Positions 1-10,213 of a stretch of 64,000 nucleotides of DNA are shown here, piece after piece. A program made the translations under genes and the position numbers. Where the stretch lies: contig NC_086259.1 in assembly GCF_021018805.1 (NCBI RefSeq), positions 10,468,501-10,532,500 on the forward strand, given 5' to 3'. The notes below the pieces were generated by a model. It was not told where the DNA came from. It saw only the letters and a list, made by a program, of their open reading frames with translations, and searched no databases. Numbering within the stretch: position 1 is the stretch's first letter; each line of letters starts with the position of its first letter. The DNA is from Prinia subflava. Its lineage: Eukaryota; Chordata; Aves; Passeriformes; Cisticolidae.

Positions 1-3000
1 TTCAGCTATTTGCAGTGTGGCTCCAAACCTGTCTTGTCTGTTCAGTGACATAGACTTTTCATAGAATTTTACATAACCGAATTTGTGAGTGTCTATGCAA
101 TTTAATGAGAAGTAATTTCAGAAGAGAAAGAGCCATTATGGAAAACTGTAAAGCCAGCTTGTTACAAGAAATTTTTCAGCAGGTATGTGGATGCTGAAAA
201 CGAGAGATCAGGCAGCAACAACAGGGTCTGTGAGAAATTAAGTCACATAAATTTCTCACACTGGCCTGAGGAACTGTGAGGAGCAATCATAATTGTCCTT
301 GAAGCTGAGAAAACAGTCTCCACAGGTGTTGTTTATCCAACTTGTTTAGTTGCAAGTGTGTTCAAGGGGTGTTGCTCTGAGTGTCCGATCATTTCTCTTA
401 TCTTGGAAATATCTATAAAAGGATGGTGAAAAAATAAGGATTGCTTTTTGTCTTTGAGACAGTGTCCCTATCGTTGTTCTTCTACCATCCCAAATGCTAC
501 GATGACATGGGTAGACACTAAAAGCTCAACAATTTGTGAGTTGCTAGTCGTTCATATTTTCTCTGAGAAAAAACACCCTAAACCAAAACTTTTTCAACAA
601 TTATTCTTAAATACAATAAATAAATGGATTAAAGATAAGTAATACAACAACAACAACAACAACTTACCAAAAAAAACACCTGTGCTTTACAGTCCATGCT
701 TTATTAAAGTTATGTATTCACAACTTTGACATCCAATCCAATACTTCATTTCATTTTACTCAAAGCACAGAATTAAATACACACCAAAAAACAGTTTGCA
801 GAATTAGAAACAATTCACCCACATCAACTAATTATTCTTTCAGGACTCAAACCTTGAGGCAAGAGAATGCCATCAAGTGTAAAGACAAACATGTTCCTCC
901 AGCTGTTTGACATACTTATTGGACATAATAAACTTGATATGCTGGGGGCTATAATTAATCTTTACTAAGTGAACACTCCTCTCATGATGACTTGCCTACT
1001 GAGCTGTCTAATGACACTTAAGGCTTTGAAAAGTAAATAAATTAGTTCATTATGGTCAGACAGTCTTCTCTTTTTTTCTGAATGAGATCACAGCTTTCTT
1101 TATCTTACTTGTCTCACCCAGTAATCACCAGCTACAATACTCTGACCCTGAAGCTGACAAAAGGACATTTCATTCAAAGCTCCCTACTCTATTTTCTGTA
1201 TTACTTCCAATAGCATAATTTCTGCTTTAAAAAAATCAACAAAAAACCAAAATCAAACTGGAAATCTATACTGGTAAGAGCTTTGTTTTTAAACTACACT
1301 GGAAAATGACAACATTATTTGCTTTTCTGTTGCAAGATCTCATGGCTCAAAATAACATGCACAAAAGTAAAGCTGCAGTGCCCTCTTGTGAGCAGTTAAA
1401 TCTCATTATTGCAGAAGTAGATTTAACAATCTCTTTTGAAGGCGTGGCCCTGTATGTATACACTTTATATATACATATAGGTACCTCCTCCATCTAGCTG
1501 TTCTGAAACTGATGAAAGAGACTCATAGAAAAAAGTTAAAAGCAAGTATTGTCCTTTTTATTAAGTTCAGTAGAATTTAGGTTATTTCTTTATTCCTAAC
1601 TTCCAAATAGGAGAAGTCAAATATCGGTTTCTTCAGAGCCTTAATCAAGGGGCACATTCTTATTGAGAAGTTCTGAAAAAAATTTAAAATAAATAAATAA
1701 AAAACCAACACAAAACCCCATGTATGTACACACATACACATTTCAAGTAGCCTTCCAATTTAGGCATTAAATAACTCAACTGACAAGGACTGGAGGGAAA
1801 AGTACCTATTAGAGAATGAAAAAAAAAATAGGAAGTAGTAGGGACAGCAAAAGCAATAAAGCAGCTAAACATCAAAACTAGTATAGCCAAAATGCAATCC
1901 TAATTCCTATATGTCTGTGGGGAACCATTAGAAGATGGTGCTAAAAGTCTGTACAGGTTTTACATACCTAGTTAGTTAGAACAAGTATTTAAGATCTCAT
2001 TTTTGTGAATAACAGAAGTCCACAAAAAGTCAGCAGTTAAGTTTCATATTAAGGTCAATTTTAGCATCCCAAAGCATTACAAATATAAGATCAGTTACAA
2101 ATATCTCAAAAATTACTAAAGTTTATAGCAATAGAAAACTAAACAAGTGACACAGAAAGAGTACCACACAGTTGATTCTGTTGCCCAGGAATCAAGTTAG
2201 AATTAGTTCTCTAAAAAGTGATGGTGTTTTATCTGCCAGGAAATGTTTCGCTAAGACTCAAATTTCTCATTTCCTTTGCACAGATCTAGTTTACTGTATG
2301 CAGTAACCCTCAGTCATTGAGCAGACAACCACTAGACACACACTTAGGCTGTATATTACTGCTTCAGAGATGTTTCCACAGGTAACAATTTTAAAGGCCT
2401 TTAAGTTTCATTTCACGGTATTCTTCCAGTTTGGGACTGGTAAAGAACTTTTACAGAAGTGAAGCTGAACAAGAAATGCCAACATTTGCAAATCTTTAAA
2501 AGTTCATCTTATCATATTAACTAATCACTTGTAAGCAGATGTTAAATATTTGACTTCAGCCCAGAGAGTCAAGGTCCAAAGGAACTTCATTTGTTTAGGC
2601 CTAGATTCAAAAAATTATTTCAGCTGAATTCAGGCAGGTCCAAATTACCACAAAACACCAACAAAACAAAACCTCTCTCCTGTGGCTTCCTAAAATCCCT
2701 GGCAGACAGACACATCTCTGTTCTGCCTCCATGCCCTCTTGAGCAGTGTCAGTCCTGCAGATGGGCACAACAGCCCCAGTCTGTTTGTGTGGCTCTTACA
2801 GCATTCAGGACAGCCCAAAGCCCCTTAGCCAAAAGCCTGCTGAATCCCACAGAGTTCACCTCGAGCCAGTCCTCAGGAGGAGATACTTTGGGGAACTTAC
2901 ACACAAGATTCTTTGGTTTAGAAGCCTTACAATCAGTATCCCACTGCAACCCCTATGGCAGGCACAGTGAGATTCCTGGTCTAGAGCAGATAATGAAAGT

Positions 3001-3640
3001 TAAAATATATGTGCTGTACTAATCCAGTGCTCACCTACCAATTACAGAACTCAGTAACATCAGCAGCTACTGCATCATATCTCAGCAACTCACCAGACAA
3101 CCTTTTGCACAAGCTGTATGGTACTGATTAAGTTTACACAGTAATAAATTTCTTTTACACAAGTGCTGAACTACAATCTCTCATCTGCATGTATTCAGTT
3201 AAAAGCAAAGGGAAGAAGGTTCACTTTAGAAATGATTAATATTACTGGTACCAAAAAAAGATTTTTTTTCCCAAAGTTGCCAGGTGAGTTTTAGTCTCGG
3301 TTAACATTAGAGAATTATAAAGAATTGAACTAATGAACTCGTTCGCAGTTTCATGATTACTTGGCTCTTACCTCAGTGGAAATTTGAGGTTTACTTATTG
3401 AAGCCAACACTGATAAGAAACTGAACAATGAGTTTATAGTTTCATTACAAATTTTGTAAAGCAACAAATTATAAACCACATTTTTAATCAAAGAGTCAAC
3501 TAGTTGGCTTGGCAGATTACATTACTTAGAGTTAGAAAACAAATTTCTTAATATGTTCAAGACAGCACAGGAGATACCTGACTCTTAAAATGGGTTCAGA
3601 TATTAGAAAACAAGCTTCAGGAAAGCATGTCCCTGCCAAT
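1..3640. other. Intergenic DNA upstream of CHD9, no gene recognised
   Basis: AT-rich sequence in which I see no splice-consistent coding exon, RNA gene or recognisable transposon. Open frames are short and show no family motifs. The longest, + strand 2591-3022, has unremarkable composition. Several AATAAA hexamers can be read on the minus strand, near 703 and 1600, but with no coding exons behind them they do not support a 3' UTR. In mammals the gene upstream of CHD9 is TOX3; nothing here resembles its coding sequence. Confidence 0.6.
643..664 (+). repeat. (CAA)n microsatellite
   Basis: About seven perfect CAA triplets in a row, directly before an A-rich stretch. A simple repeat with no other visible role. 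Confidence 0.85.
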
Positions 3641-3649
3641 CCTGTCTAG

Positions 3650-3995
3650 ATTTGAGTGGCAGCCTTGTCATCCAGCATGTCACCTGTCCTACCCCATTTT
3701 CGTGTCACCTGCAAACTTCTCTAATAAAGCTGTTAAACAGAACTAGCCTCAGTATGGATCCCTGGGGTATTTTTCCCGTTACCAGGATTTGTATAGAGTA
3801 TTAAACACTCTCCCATGCCTGTTCATGCAGTTTTCCATTCATCTATTCATCATCCAGTTTCTTCATTCATTATCCATTCAGAGCATGAAATCCTAACTTG
3901 GACAGATGAATACTGCAGGACATGTGATGAAAAGCTTTACAAAAGCTGTGATAAGTGACATCCACTGGTCTCCTGTCATCCAGAAAGGTAATTTT
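3650..3995 (-). mobile_element. Degraded CR1 LINE fragment
   Basis: Read on the minus strand this resembles an internal part of the CR1 reverse-transcriptase region. Phrases such as 'gtgtcacctgcaaacttct', 'aataaagctgttaaacag' and 'atggatccctgggg', followed by 'gatgaaaagctttacaaaag', are characteristic of old avian CR1 copies in reverse orientation. It is diverged and has no intact frame. The retroviral LTR lies against its right end. Ends are approximate. Confidence 0.65.
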
Positions 3996-4005
3996 ACTGC
4001 AGAAA

Positions 4006-4038
4006 AATTGGTCGACCCCCACGTCGGGGTCACCAATT
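4006..4038. repeat. Inverted repeat containing the retroviral primer-binding site
   Basis: Left arm aattggtcgacccc and right arm ggggtcaccaatt are reverse complements apart from one extra C. They flank a short cacgtc centre. The right arm lies within the minus-strand primer-binding site and runs up to the LTR edge; the left arm is an inverted partial copy of it. Confidence 0.8.
4018..4035 (-). other. Retroviral primer-binding site, tRNA-Trp type
   Basis: On the minus strand the 18 bases starting at 4035 begin TGGTGACCCCGACGTG. This is the sequence complementary to the 3' end of tRNA-Trp, used by avian leukosis/sarcoma-type viruses (16 of 18 positions as I know that site). It lies three bases downstream of the LTR end in the element's own direction, which is where a primer-binding site belongs. 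No gag-like sequence follows it. Confidence 0.75.
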
Positions 4039-4511
4039 TGTTGCGAGAAAGGAGCAGAGCATCAAACAGACATCAGTATGATTAGGTTTGATCTCTGAAC
4101 TTCGTTTATTTCTTATTTATCAGGTTACAGAGAGGAAAGCAAGCATAGCTAAACAGTTGATGATTGGCTAAAAGTATATACACATATACATTTGGTCCAC
4201 GTTATTTGGCATCTAGTTTACCTTTTGTTCTACCTTATGAATACCATTCTGTTTTCTACATCCATGAGAAGGCCTAACAAGTTGTTACACATATTCAGCA
4301 TCTGTGAGGAAGCATCCGTGCGAAGGCTCACTAAATTATTACAATTGCTACTTTCTTACTAATTCAAGGCCTACAAGACCAGCACAGGAACAATGCAGAC
4401 TCTCATACTGTTCCCTGGTAGCAGGGATTGTTCAAACCCCCTATCAATAAATCATGACCTCACTCTTCTAAAAATTCCTCTACAGTTTCCTGTAACTAGC
4501 CCTTTCCTACA
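4039..4511 (-). mobile_element. Endogenous retrovirus LTR, about 473 bp
   Basis: The block is bounded by TG and CA, and its ends form an imperfect terminal inverted repeat (TGTTGCGAGAAAGG at the left, CCTTTCCTACA at the right). In minus-strand order there is a TATATA near 4180-4175, then an AATAAA signal at 4110-4105, then the LTR end and the tRNA-Trp primer-binding site. This order fits U3-R-U5. The tRNA-Trp site suggests an avian class II (alpha/beta-like) endogenous retrovirus. No gag, pol or env sequence is present, so it has no coding capacity. The flanks show no obvious target-site duplication. Confidence 0.7.
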
Positions 4512-6179
4512 GAATAAAGGCATCTTTCACTTTACAGGCAGCTAAAAAATCAGCTTTAAAAGAAAATTAATATTCCAGCAGCTTCATAACATGTCAATGG
4601 GAAGGACCACAGGAGGGCAGCAGGACCTTTCTGCACGGAGGATCAAGGAGTGGGTTGGGCGCAGCGGGCACCGCCACTGCTCGGCCGTGCTCTGCTCGGG
4701 CACACGCCAGCACTGAATTAAACCGCAGCGTCTTACGGATTTCTTCCACATGCTGCTTACCGCTGATAGATGGATGCCCGCTTTACATCAGACAGTATTT
4801 CCAGCTCAATTTTCACAGGTGCTTAAATGAACTCAAATAACCAAGGGGATGTTTTCCCTCAAGTTTAAGGGATCCCAATGTTGCCTAGTTTCACATCCAG
4901 GTGTGGATTGAAAGCAGTCCCCAAGCTACAACCTTAAAAGTTTAGTAGAGCTACATGGGCAAGCTCTCAATGTCTATTGTTTATGGTTTACAATTACTCT
5001 TGACTATCTAAGTTGCTTTTCCTTCAGGAGGATTCTCTCCCTACTACAGTACAATAAGCAACTAACAAAGTAATAACTTACTTCTATTTTGTACCTTCAT
5101 ATTCCCTGAAGAGTTTCTAAGCCTCTTTTTAATTGTTCTGAAGTGTTGTGCTATCCAGTATTCAGAATTCCACTCCTTACCAAACTTTTACTAGAGGCTT
5201 TTGTATGGAAAATCACACTATGAAAAGCCAGTGTCCACAAAGGAGGACATCTATATTCCAAAGAGCAAAAGACCAGGTTTCTACAGCTATAATTAATGTC
5301 CTTGTCTCCTGAAAACTCTCCCCTGCTAAAATCACTCTACGGAAAACTGCAACAAGGCCTCAGTGCTGCGTTATGGAGACCAGAGAGAAGCAGGTGACAT
5401 AAGCTCCACATGGACATCAAAACCTGCAGCTGGACTTATTTTCTTCCTAACATAAGAGTCTAGAGGAGGTCCTGTATCACCCTTCTTCTTTCAAAGTGAT
5501 CTTTACAGACTACACTTTAAACCCCAACTCAAAAACCTCAGCGCTTAGATTCACAAACTGACCTCAGCCCATCAAGATACAAACTTGTTCTTTCTAAAGA
5601 TAATGCACCAAAGTTTTGATAAAACCTAAAACTGGGCACTGCCAAGAGTTATCCTGAAATATCCTTTGTAAGTTTCTCAACAAAAAAAATGATGTGATAG
5701 GAAAATAATTTTTCATTAAGCTCAGTTCTCAAAAGTTCTTCTGTCACGCCTCCTATTTCATGACAGATTTCAGTACTATCATTAGGGTTTCATCAATTAG
5801 CAGTGTACTTGTGGCTGTCATTGTGGTAAACAGGCACAGATGTAAGTGCTTGAGGAAACAGCAATGAAAATAGTTTCAGAAACCAGCATTTTGATGCTTT
5901 AACTGCAGGTATTCTAATTTACATCAGTAGCACCCAGCTGCAAGTTAAACTTTTAGGACATGGTAAAAGTGGAACATTCTAGATGCTTTCCATTTGACAA
6001 AGCAGATTATTTGCACATTTAATTAGCGATCAGATCTTTATTTGTAGTTATCACAATATGAAAGATTTATATGCAGAATTCCAGCTTCCTTTTCTGATCC
6101 ATATATCCTTGGACACAATTTTCTCAAGCACTGTCAAAGAATTTAATTTTGTCCTAATCTAAAAAGATTTATAACGATA
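4512..6179. other. Intergenic DNA, nothing recognised
   Basis: Mostly AT-rich unique-looking sequence. A small GC-richer patch with several CpGs lies at about 4640-4740. I find no exon with plausible splice sites and no recognised repeat. Confidence 0.5.
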
Positions 6180-6796
6180 TTTTGGGTTGCATCTGCCTCT
6201 GCTAGGACATGAGGGAAACCATCTGCTTCCGGGTACTTCCTTTGCATCTGCAGTGTTTCAGATGTGCAGGTGCACAGCAGAGCTGCTCCCTGCAGGAGAT
6301 CCAGTGCTCATTCCAGCTCACACAAACCCACAAACCGCCGCCCAAACAGCAGCACAACGAAACAAGCAGAGCTCCCCAATTTGGACCGTATGGGAGCATG
6401 TGACTTCGAACACATTCAGAGGCAAAATGATGTGAGCAGAGCCTCTCATCTTGCAGAGCTGTTAACAGCTCCAGAAGCGAGCTGGACAAAGTGTTGTGTT
6501 CCCTGTTCATGCTGCAGGTTGCAGGTGCACGCACTGAGCAGCTGAACAGCTCAGCCAGGGCTTGTTTTGTGTGGCTCTGCAGGTCCTCACCTGCACCGCA
6601 GATGCCGAGCAGGCTTTTAGAGCACATCAGCAAAGACGGGAGAGCTGCTCCAACACAGCGATCTGTGCTCTCAGCTGCCCTCTTGCTTTCCCAAGTCGCA
6701 CAGGGTGGCTGCTGAGAAGAATCAAAGCAGTCACTGTGGCAACAGCGGAATCTCAGCAGCACATTCAGCTGAATGAGAAGTTGATTGCTCTCTCCA
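6180..6796. other. GC-richer stretch of unknown nature with long open frames on both strands
   Basis: About 600 bp clearly richer in G+C than its surroundings, with many CAGC/GCAG words. Overlapping open frames run on both strands; the longest is minus-strand 6202-6981, which continues into the antisense of the adjoining CR1. None of the translations resembles a known domain, and openness in several frames at once points to low stop-codon density rather than coding. It may be the remains of an unrecognised repeat or a noncoding transcript. Confidence 0.45.
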
Positions 6797-7110
6797 GCTA
6801 CCTGAAGGCTGCAGTCAGGTGGAGGAGGTCTCTTCTCCTCAGTAACAAGTGATAAGAGAAGAGGAAATGGCCTCAAGTTGTGCCAGAGAAGGTTTAGATT
6901 GGAGATTAGGAGAAGTTTGTTAACCGAGAGTGTTGTAAAGCACTGGAAACAGACTGCCCAGGGAAGTGGTGGAGCCACCATCCCTGGCGAGCTCTAAGAC
7001 ATGCAAACGTGGCATTGAGGAACACGGGCTGGTGGTGGGCTGGGCAGTGCTGGGGGCACGGTCGGACTCAGTGATCTTGGAGGTCATTTCCTACCTAAGT
7101 GATTCACTGG
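6797..7110 (+). mobile_element. CR1 LINE 3' fragment
   Basis: Strong resemblance to the CR1 3' region. It runs from 'ggaggaggtctcttctcctc' through 'gaggaaatggcctcaagttg', 'gcactggaaacagactgccc' and 'agggaagtggtggagccacc' to 'gatcttggaggtcatttcct'. The terminal ATTCTGTG repeats are eroded. It is 5'-truncated, as most CR1 copies are, and does not encode a protein. Confidence 0.9.
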
Positions 7111-9330
7111 GTCATTAGAGCTCTGACCTCAACACCTCTGCAGCAACTTCCATGGACAACCAAAGCACAGGAGAGCACAGCAACCGATTTCCTCTGCTAG
7201 AATTTTTCTTACAAAATTTTATTCCATGCTTACAGAAGGATAGAGGATGAATGTCCTTGCTTTGAGTACAGAGGACCTCTCCCTCTGTAGGCTACAATGG
7301 GTTACAAGACACACACGTGGTAAATCATAAGGCAGAATAAATCACCATAGTTCTGTGGGAACCAACAACATTAAAAAATGCATGTGTTCTAAATCTGTGG
7401 TATGTGAGACATCTGAAGAAATGCATTTATTAAAAAAAAAAAGAGGAGGGAACAAAAAGTGGAGGGACAAAGTATTCTTTTGCTCTTACCAAACCCAGCA
7501 TTTCAAAAGACTGACCAATACACTATGATCAAGACAATATAATTACCTTGTGAAGCCGTGATGCTGAGAAAATAAAGATACCATAAAATGTATAAAACCT
7601 GCTAAAATTATGATTGCTTGAAACAACAGAGGAAATTCAGGGTGGTGATGTAAAATGTCAGAAGTTTTGATGAAAATAAAAATTAACAGTGTGTAAAACT
7701 TCAAAACTGATGAGGCACTGATATGTTCAAGAAAATGAAGCCTAAAACAAAAAAATCACCGCTTAATTCTGTATATTTATGTAACCTATTTGTTTTCTAA
7801 ATTCTAAAAGGATTCATCCAAACATTAAGTGCTCATGAGTTTCAATGTCCTTTTGAACAGCAGAATAACCAGTCACATGATCCTATTTTTGGTCATTCAT
7901 GTGATTTATGATTCTAAGCTTGTGCTCTCAACGTATGACACTGCCATTCACACTATCCAGAGCTGAGAGCACTTCAGTGTCACACTGCTGTTGATAGCTT
8001 CATTAAGGAGGTGCCACCACTGGCTGCCTAATTCTAACATAAGGGCGAAGGCCAACTTTTTTTCCATTGAAATACTTGTTTATTTCTTTATAGGGGCTAG
8101 TGGAACAGAGACATAATGGTTCTGATTTAGAAGCCATTACGATTTAGAAAAAAAAGAAAAAGCTAGATTTATTTTTTAAAGTTTTTCTCAACTGCTAGTG
8201 ACAGAAAGGGAAATTAAAAAGAAAAAAATCTATAGGGCAGGCTAAAAGAAGAGAATAAACGCAGAAAGTTTAGCATAAATATTAACTATAGTCTTCTGAA
8301 TAGTCTGAGAGGAAGATTGAAGTTTTTGTGATGAAGGAATTGAGAGATAGGCAGAAAGACAAAGATACTGTAAAGCTAAAACATTTAAGCAGCTTGTTTA
8401 AAGGCTTGTCTTCTAATCTAATGGTGAATAAGAACCTACCTTATGCTTGCAGCTACAGAATCTCAGCAGAGAAACTATTTAGAAATTCTGAAATCAATTA
8501 ATGAATTATTATATATAATTAAGCATATAAGGTACAAAACAAATCTGATGCTTAATATAATGACAAAATTTGTCTTAAATGATATCCTAACCATAGAAGC
8601 AACAGGTTGGAGAGAATCAGAAGTATATCCTAGCAAGGAATGGAAGACTTAGGGTGAGATTTCTGATTGCCTCTGTGCCTGTAGTCCTCACAGGCACAAT
8701 ATCAAAGTGTAGATAACTGACATGGAATTTTCTTGTACTCCTGGAATACTTAACTTACTCTTTAGGTCAAGTCACAAGAGTTATGTAACTGTTGATCTAA
8801 AGTGTTGGGGTTTTTGTGGGTTTTGTTTTTGGTTTTTTGTTTGTTTGTTTGTTTTCTCTCTACTTATTTGCCACAGCAAATAAAGCTGTAGGCAAGACCC
8901 AACAAGGTTTCTCATTTCAGCCGTGCTAGAAACTCCCTCCTGGAGCTTTTCACTCTGCTATCCTGCTACAGGGAAACGAGTCCTGTAACAGCTTTGTAGC
9001 TTCACACTTCAAAAAAGAAAAGTTATTTCAGATAATATTAAAGTGTCTTTGGCAATGGTTACTTCTAAATTTTGATCTTGGAATTACTACTTGTGGTTTA
9101 ACGCACTTCATCTTAATGTGCTCGAAAAAATAAGTAAAAGAAAAGGCTTACAGTTAACTTTGCTGGAATGTATGCATCCTATTAGCATGTTCAAGAAATG
9201 TATTCTAAAGCTGCTTGACACAGTGTACTTGAGGCTGCACTCGTTCTGCCTGGCATCCACCTTTGCCTTTACCAGGCGAGAATTCTCCTTGCTGTCCCTG
9301 CAAGCCCTTGGCTTTCATTGGAAGACCTGA
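7111..9330. other. Intergenic DNA upstream of the CHD9 promoter
   Basis: AT-rich, without recognisable genes. A T-rich and (GTTT)n low-complexity run lies at about 8806-8856. An interleaved pair of short inverted repeats lies at 7922-7981. Nothing else here is supported. Confidence 0.5.
8806..8856 (+). repeat. T-rich / (GTTT)n low-complexity tract
   Basis: Runs of T separated by G grade into four or so GTTT units, possibly an old poly-A tail read on the opposite strand. No attached retroposon body is recognisable. Confidence 0.6.
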
Positions 9331-9986
9331 TGATGCCACGGCTGGGTCAGACGAGCTGAGGCGCCAGCCCACGGGCTCTGCATGGAGAGAGGAGGGGAGG
9401 GAGAGCCTCGGCTAACGAGCACCATTCGCAGTGCCGGTGTCAAAGGCGCCCCCGTGATTTCCCACAGCGAAGGCGGCATTCCCGCTGCTGGGCGCGCTCC
9501 TCCGGAGGCACTGCCGGGGCGCCCACAGCGGCTGCGTAAGCGCCTCGCGAAAACGCGCCGGAGCACCAAGTTTCCCTTTCCCAGGGAAAATCCCCGCTCG
9601 CCCGCCCCCCGGGGCCTGCCCCGCATCCCGGCCCGGCCTGCGCCGGAGCCTCCGGAGTAACCGCGCCCGGGATTGGCTTCTCCCGGCGCAGGGGCCATAT
9701 TGGATGTGCCCAGCCCGCCGCACGCACCGCTCCATCGGCTGCGCGCCGCCCGCCCCCGCCCCGCCCGGGCCGCCCCTCCCGCGGGGGCTGCGGCGGGAGG
9801 GCGAAGGTGTCTCCAGAAGGAAATTCGCACGCTCCCGGGTCCCCTCTCCGCCCTCCGCCCGTCCCCGCCCCGCGCACGCCCCTTCCCGCGGCCCGTCCCC
9901 GCTCCGCCCGCCTCTTCCTCCCCTCACGCCGCTCCCTCCCGAGCCGAGCCGCCGTGTCAGCGCGCGGCGGCGGCCCCCGCGCGGGC

Positions 9987-10020
9987 GGCCAATCAGCGCG
10001 GGGGTGACAAATATGCAAAT
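9987..10020 (+). promoter_or_regulatory. CHD9: CCAAT box plus octamer motif in the proximal promoter
   Basis: ggCCAATcag at about 9987-9996 is a standard NF-Y site. Twenty bases further on is ATGCAAAT (10013-10020), an exact POU/OCT octamer. The octamer sits in a short AT-rich gap inside otherwise unbroken GC-rich sequence. Both lie roughly 40-80 bases upstream of where I would place transcription start. Confidence 0.6.
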
Positions 10021-10059
10021 GCGCCCCCCCGCCCGTCCCCGCGGGTTCTCTGGGGCCGC

Positions 10060-10213
10060 TGGGGTCGCGGCGCGGAGCGAGTGAAACTTGGCCCCCCCTG
10101 CTCCCCCCGGCGCGGGGCCCCTCCCGCGCAGCGCCCGCGGGGAGGAGCGGGGAGAGGCGCGGGGACAGCGCCGAGCGCCGCCCGCACCGCCCGCCGGCCT
10201 GCGACACCGCACG
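10060..10213 (+). other. CHD9: CHD9 noncoding exon 1 (5' UTR), start approximate
   Basis: The right end is set by the donor ACG|GTGAGT at 10214. The left end is a guess placed downstream of the CCAAT and octamer sites; no TATA box is visible and CpG-island starts are usually dispersed. The exon contains no ATG. Spliced to exon 2 at 24799 it gives a leader with the first in-frame ATG at 24965. Alternative donors at 10391 and 10833 could define longer or different first exons. Confidence 0.55.

Noticed and set aside
2591..3022. 143-codon frame in the upstream intergenic region
   Set aside because: No recognisable domain or supporting promoter or splice signals; two other frames overlap it.
6202..6981. 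259-codon minus-strand frame
   Set aside because: It partly runs through the antisense of a CR1 3' end and shows no domain. The opposite strand is equally open.
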